A stretch of DNA of 64,000 bases from Eutrigla gurnardus. Taxonomy: Eukaryota; Chordata; Actinopteri; Perciformes; Triglidae. The position numbers and the translations under genes are program-made. The notes beneath the pieces are model-generated. The model did no database searches. It was not told the origin of the DNA and saw only the letters and a program-made list of their open reading frames with translations. The stretch is from assembly GCA_963514095.1 (NCBI GenBank), contig OY741273.1, positions 23,677,046 to 23,741,045 of the forward strand, given 5' to 3'. Numbering within the stretch: the stretch's first letter is position 1; each line of letters opens with the position of its first letter. Shown here piece by piece: positions 63,610 through 64,000 of this stretch.

Positions 63610-64000
63610 GTAAGAGCTTCGAGCAGTTTTCACCACCACCATGAAAAAACATGTATGTTCTTCTCTTCACTGCCTTTGGGATTGTCAATGAACTCATCAC
63701 TATTCGTCACGATTCCAGTGACAACAAGTAATGTTGTTATTACTGTGCCAAGGTGAAGGATTGTATTCATTATTTATTTATCTATTTATGGCATTGTGTT
63801 TTGATGGTTATTCTTTGCACCCGTCCGTTTTCCTCTCCATCCATCCATGCTTTTCGCATGATGAGTGCGATAAGTTATGGCGCCAACAGAGCCAGAGCAC
63901 AAATTCTCGGAGATCAAATTTGCCGGATCATTTGAAATGAAAAGAAATGTTACACAGCCAATTATTTCAGAGCAAAGGCACCGCTCTTTAATGGTATATC
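63610..64000 (+). other. cntn5: Start of the next cntn5 intron
   Basis: GTAAGA donor, then AT-rich sequence with no exon to the window edge. Confidence 0.85.

Noticed and set aside
63366..63644. Longer protein upstream of the Ig2 exon with a hydrophobic stretch
   Set aside because: The upstream part is the transposon end plus the intron's pyrimidine-rich acceptor; only 63514-63609 matches contactin.

Overview
The window looks like vertebrate, most likely teleost fish, nuclear DNA. It is AT-rich, with exons separated by multi-kilobase introns, many CA/GT microsatellites, and interspersed repeats of fish type (tRNA-derived SINEs, LINE 3' tails ending in ATGG repeats, hAT-like and other inverted-repeat elements). 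I see no prokaryotic operons, CRISPR arrays or viral genes.

One gene dominates: the 5' part of a contactin-5 gene (cntn5) on the + strand. Five coding exons with canonical AG/GT borders and mutually consistent phases were found: signal-peptide exon 36589-36707, N-terminal linker exon 48155-48361, two exons for the first immunoglobulin (Ig) domain (53188-53311 and 53412-53587), and the exon that begins Ig2 (63514-63609). Joined, they give 219 complete codons. The remaining Ig domains, the fibronectin III domains and the GPI signal lie beyond the right edge. A CpG-rich block at about 6568-7003 is the best candidate for the promoter and 5' untranslated exon, which would make the first intron about 29.6 kb.

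Upstream, at 1258-1379 on the minus strand, there is a short open segment with good splice borders and codon-like composition that I cannot assign to a gene.

The rest is intronic or intergenic DNA carrying repeats: RTE-like tails (5.3-5.6 kb), an inverted-repeat-like element with a SINE head inside it (10.5-11.0 kb), a 75-bp retroposon stub with a perfect 16-bp target duplication (14.7 kb), an L2/CR1-type LINE remnant and a second copy of its 3' region (15.6-17.6 kb), a Myb/SANT-like coding relic (21.6 kb), SINEs (30.4 and 39.4 kb), a hAT-like element (35.8 kb), a LINE tail (41.3 kb) and a 660-bp inverted-repeat element that ends 73 bp before the last exon (62.8-63.4 kb). I found no previously undescribed multi-gene system. 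The best leads are the unassigned exon, the transposon next to a splice acceptor, the Myb/SANT-like relic and the RFX-type palindromes.
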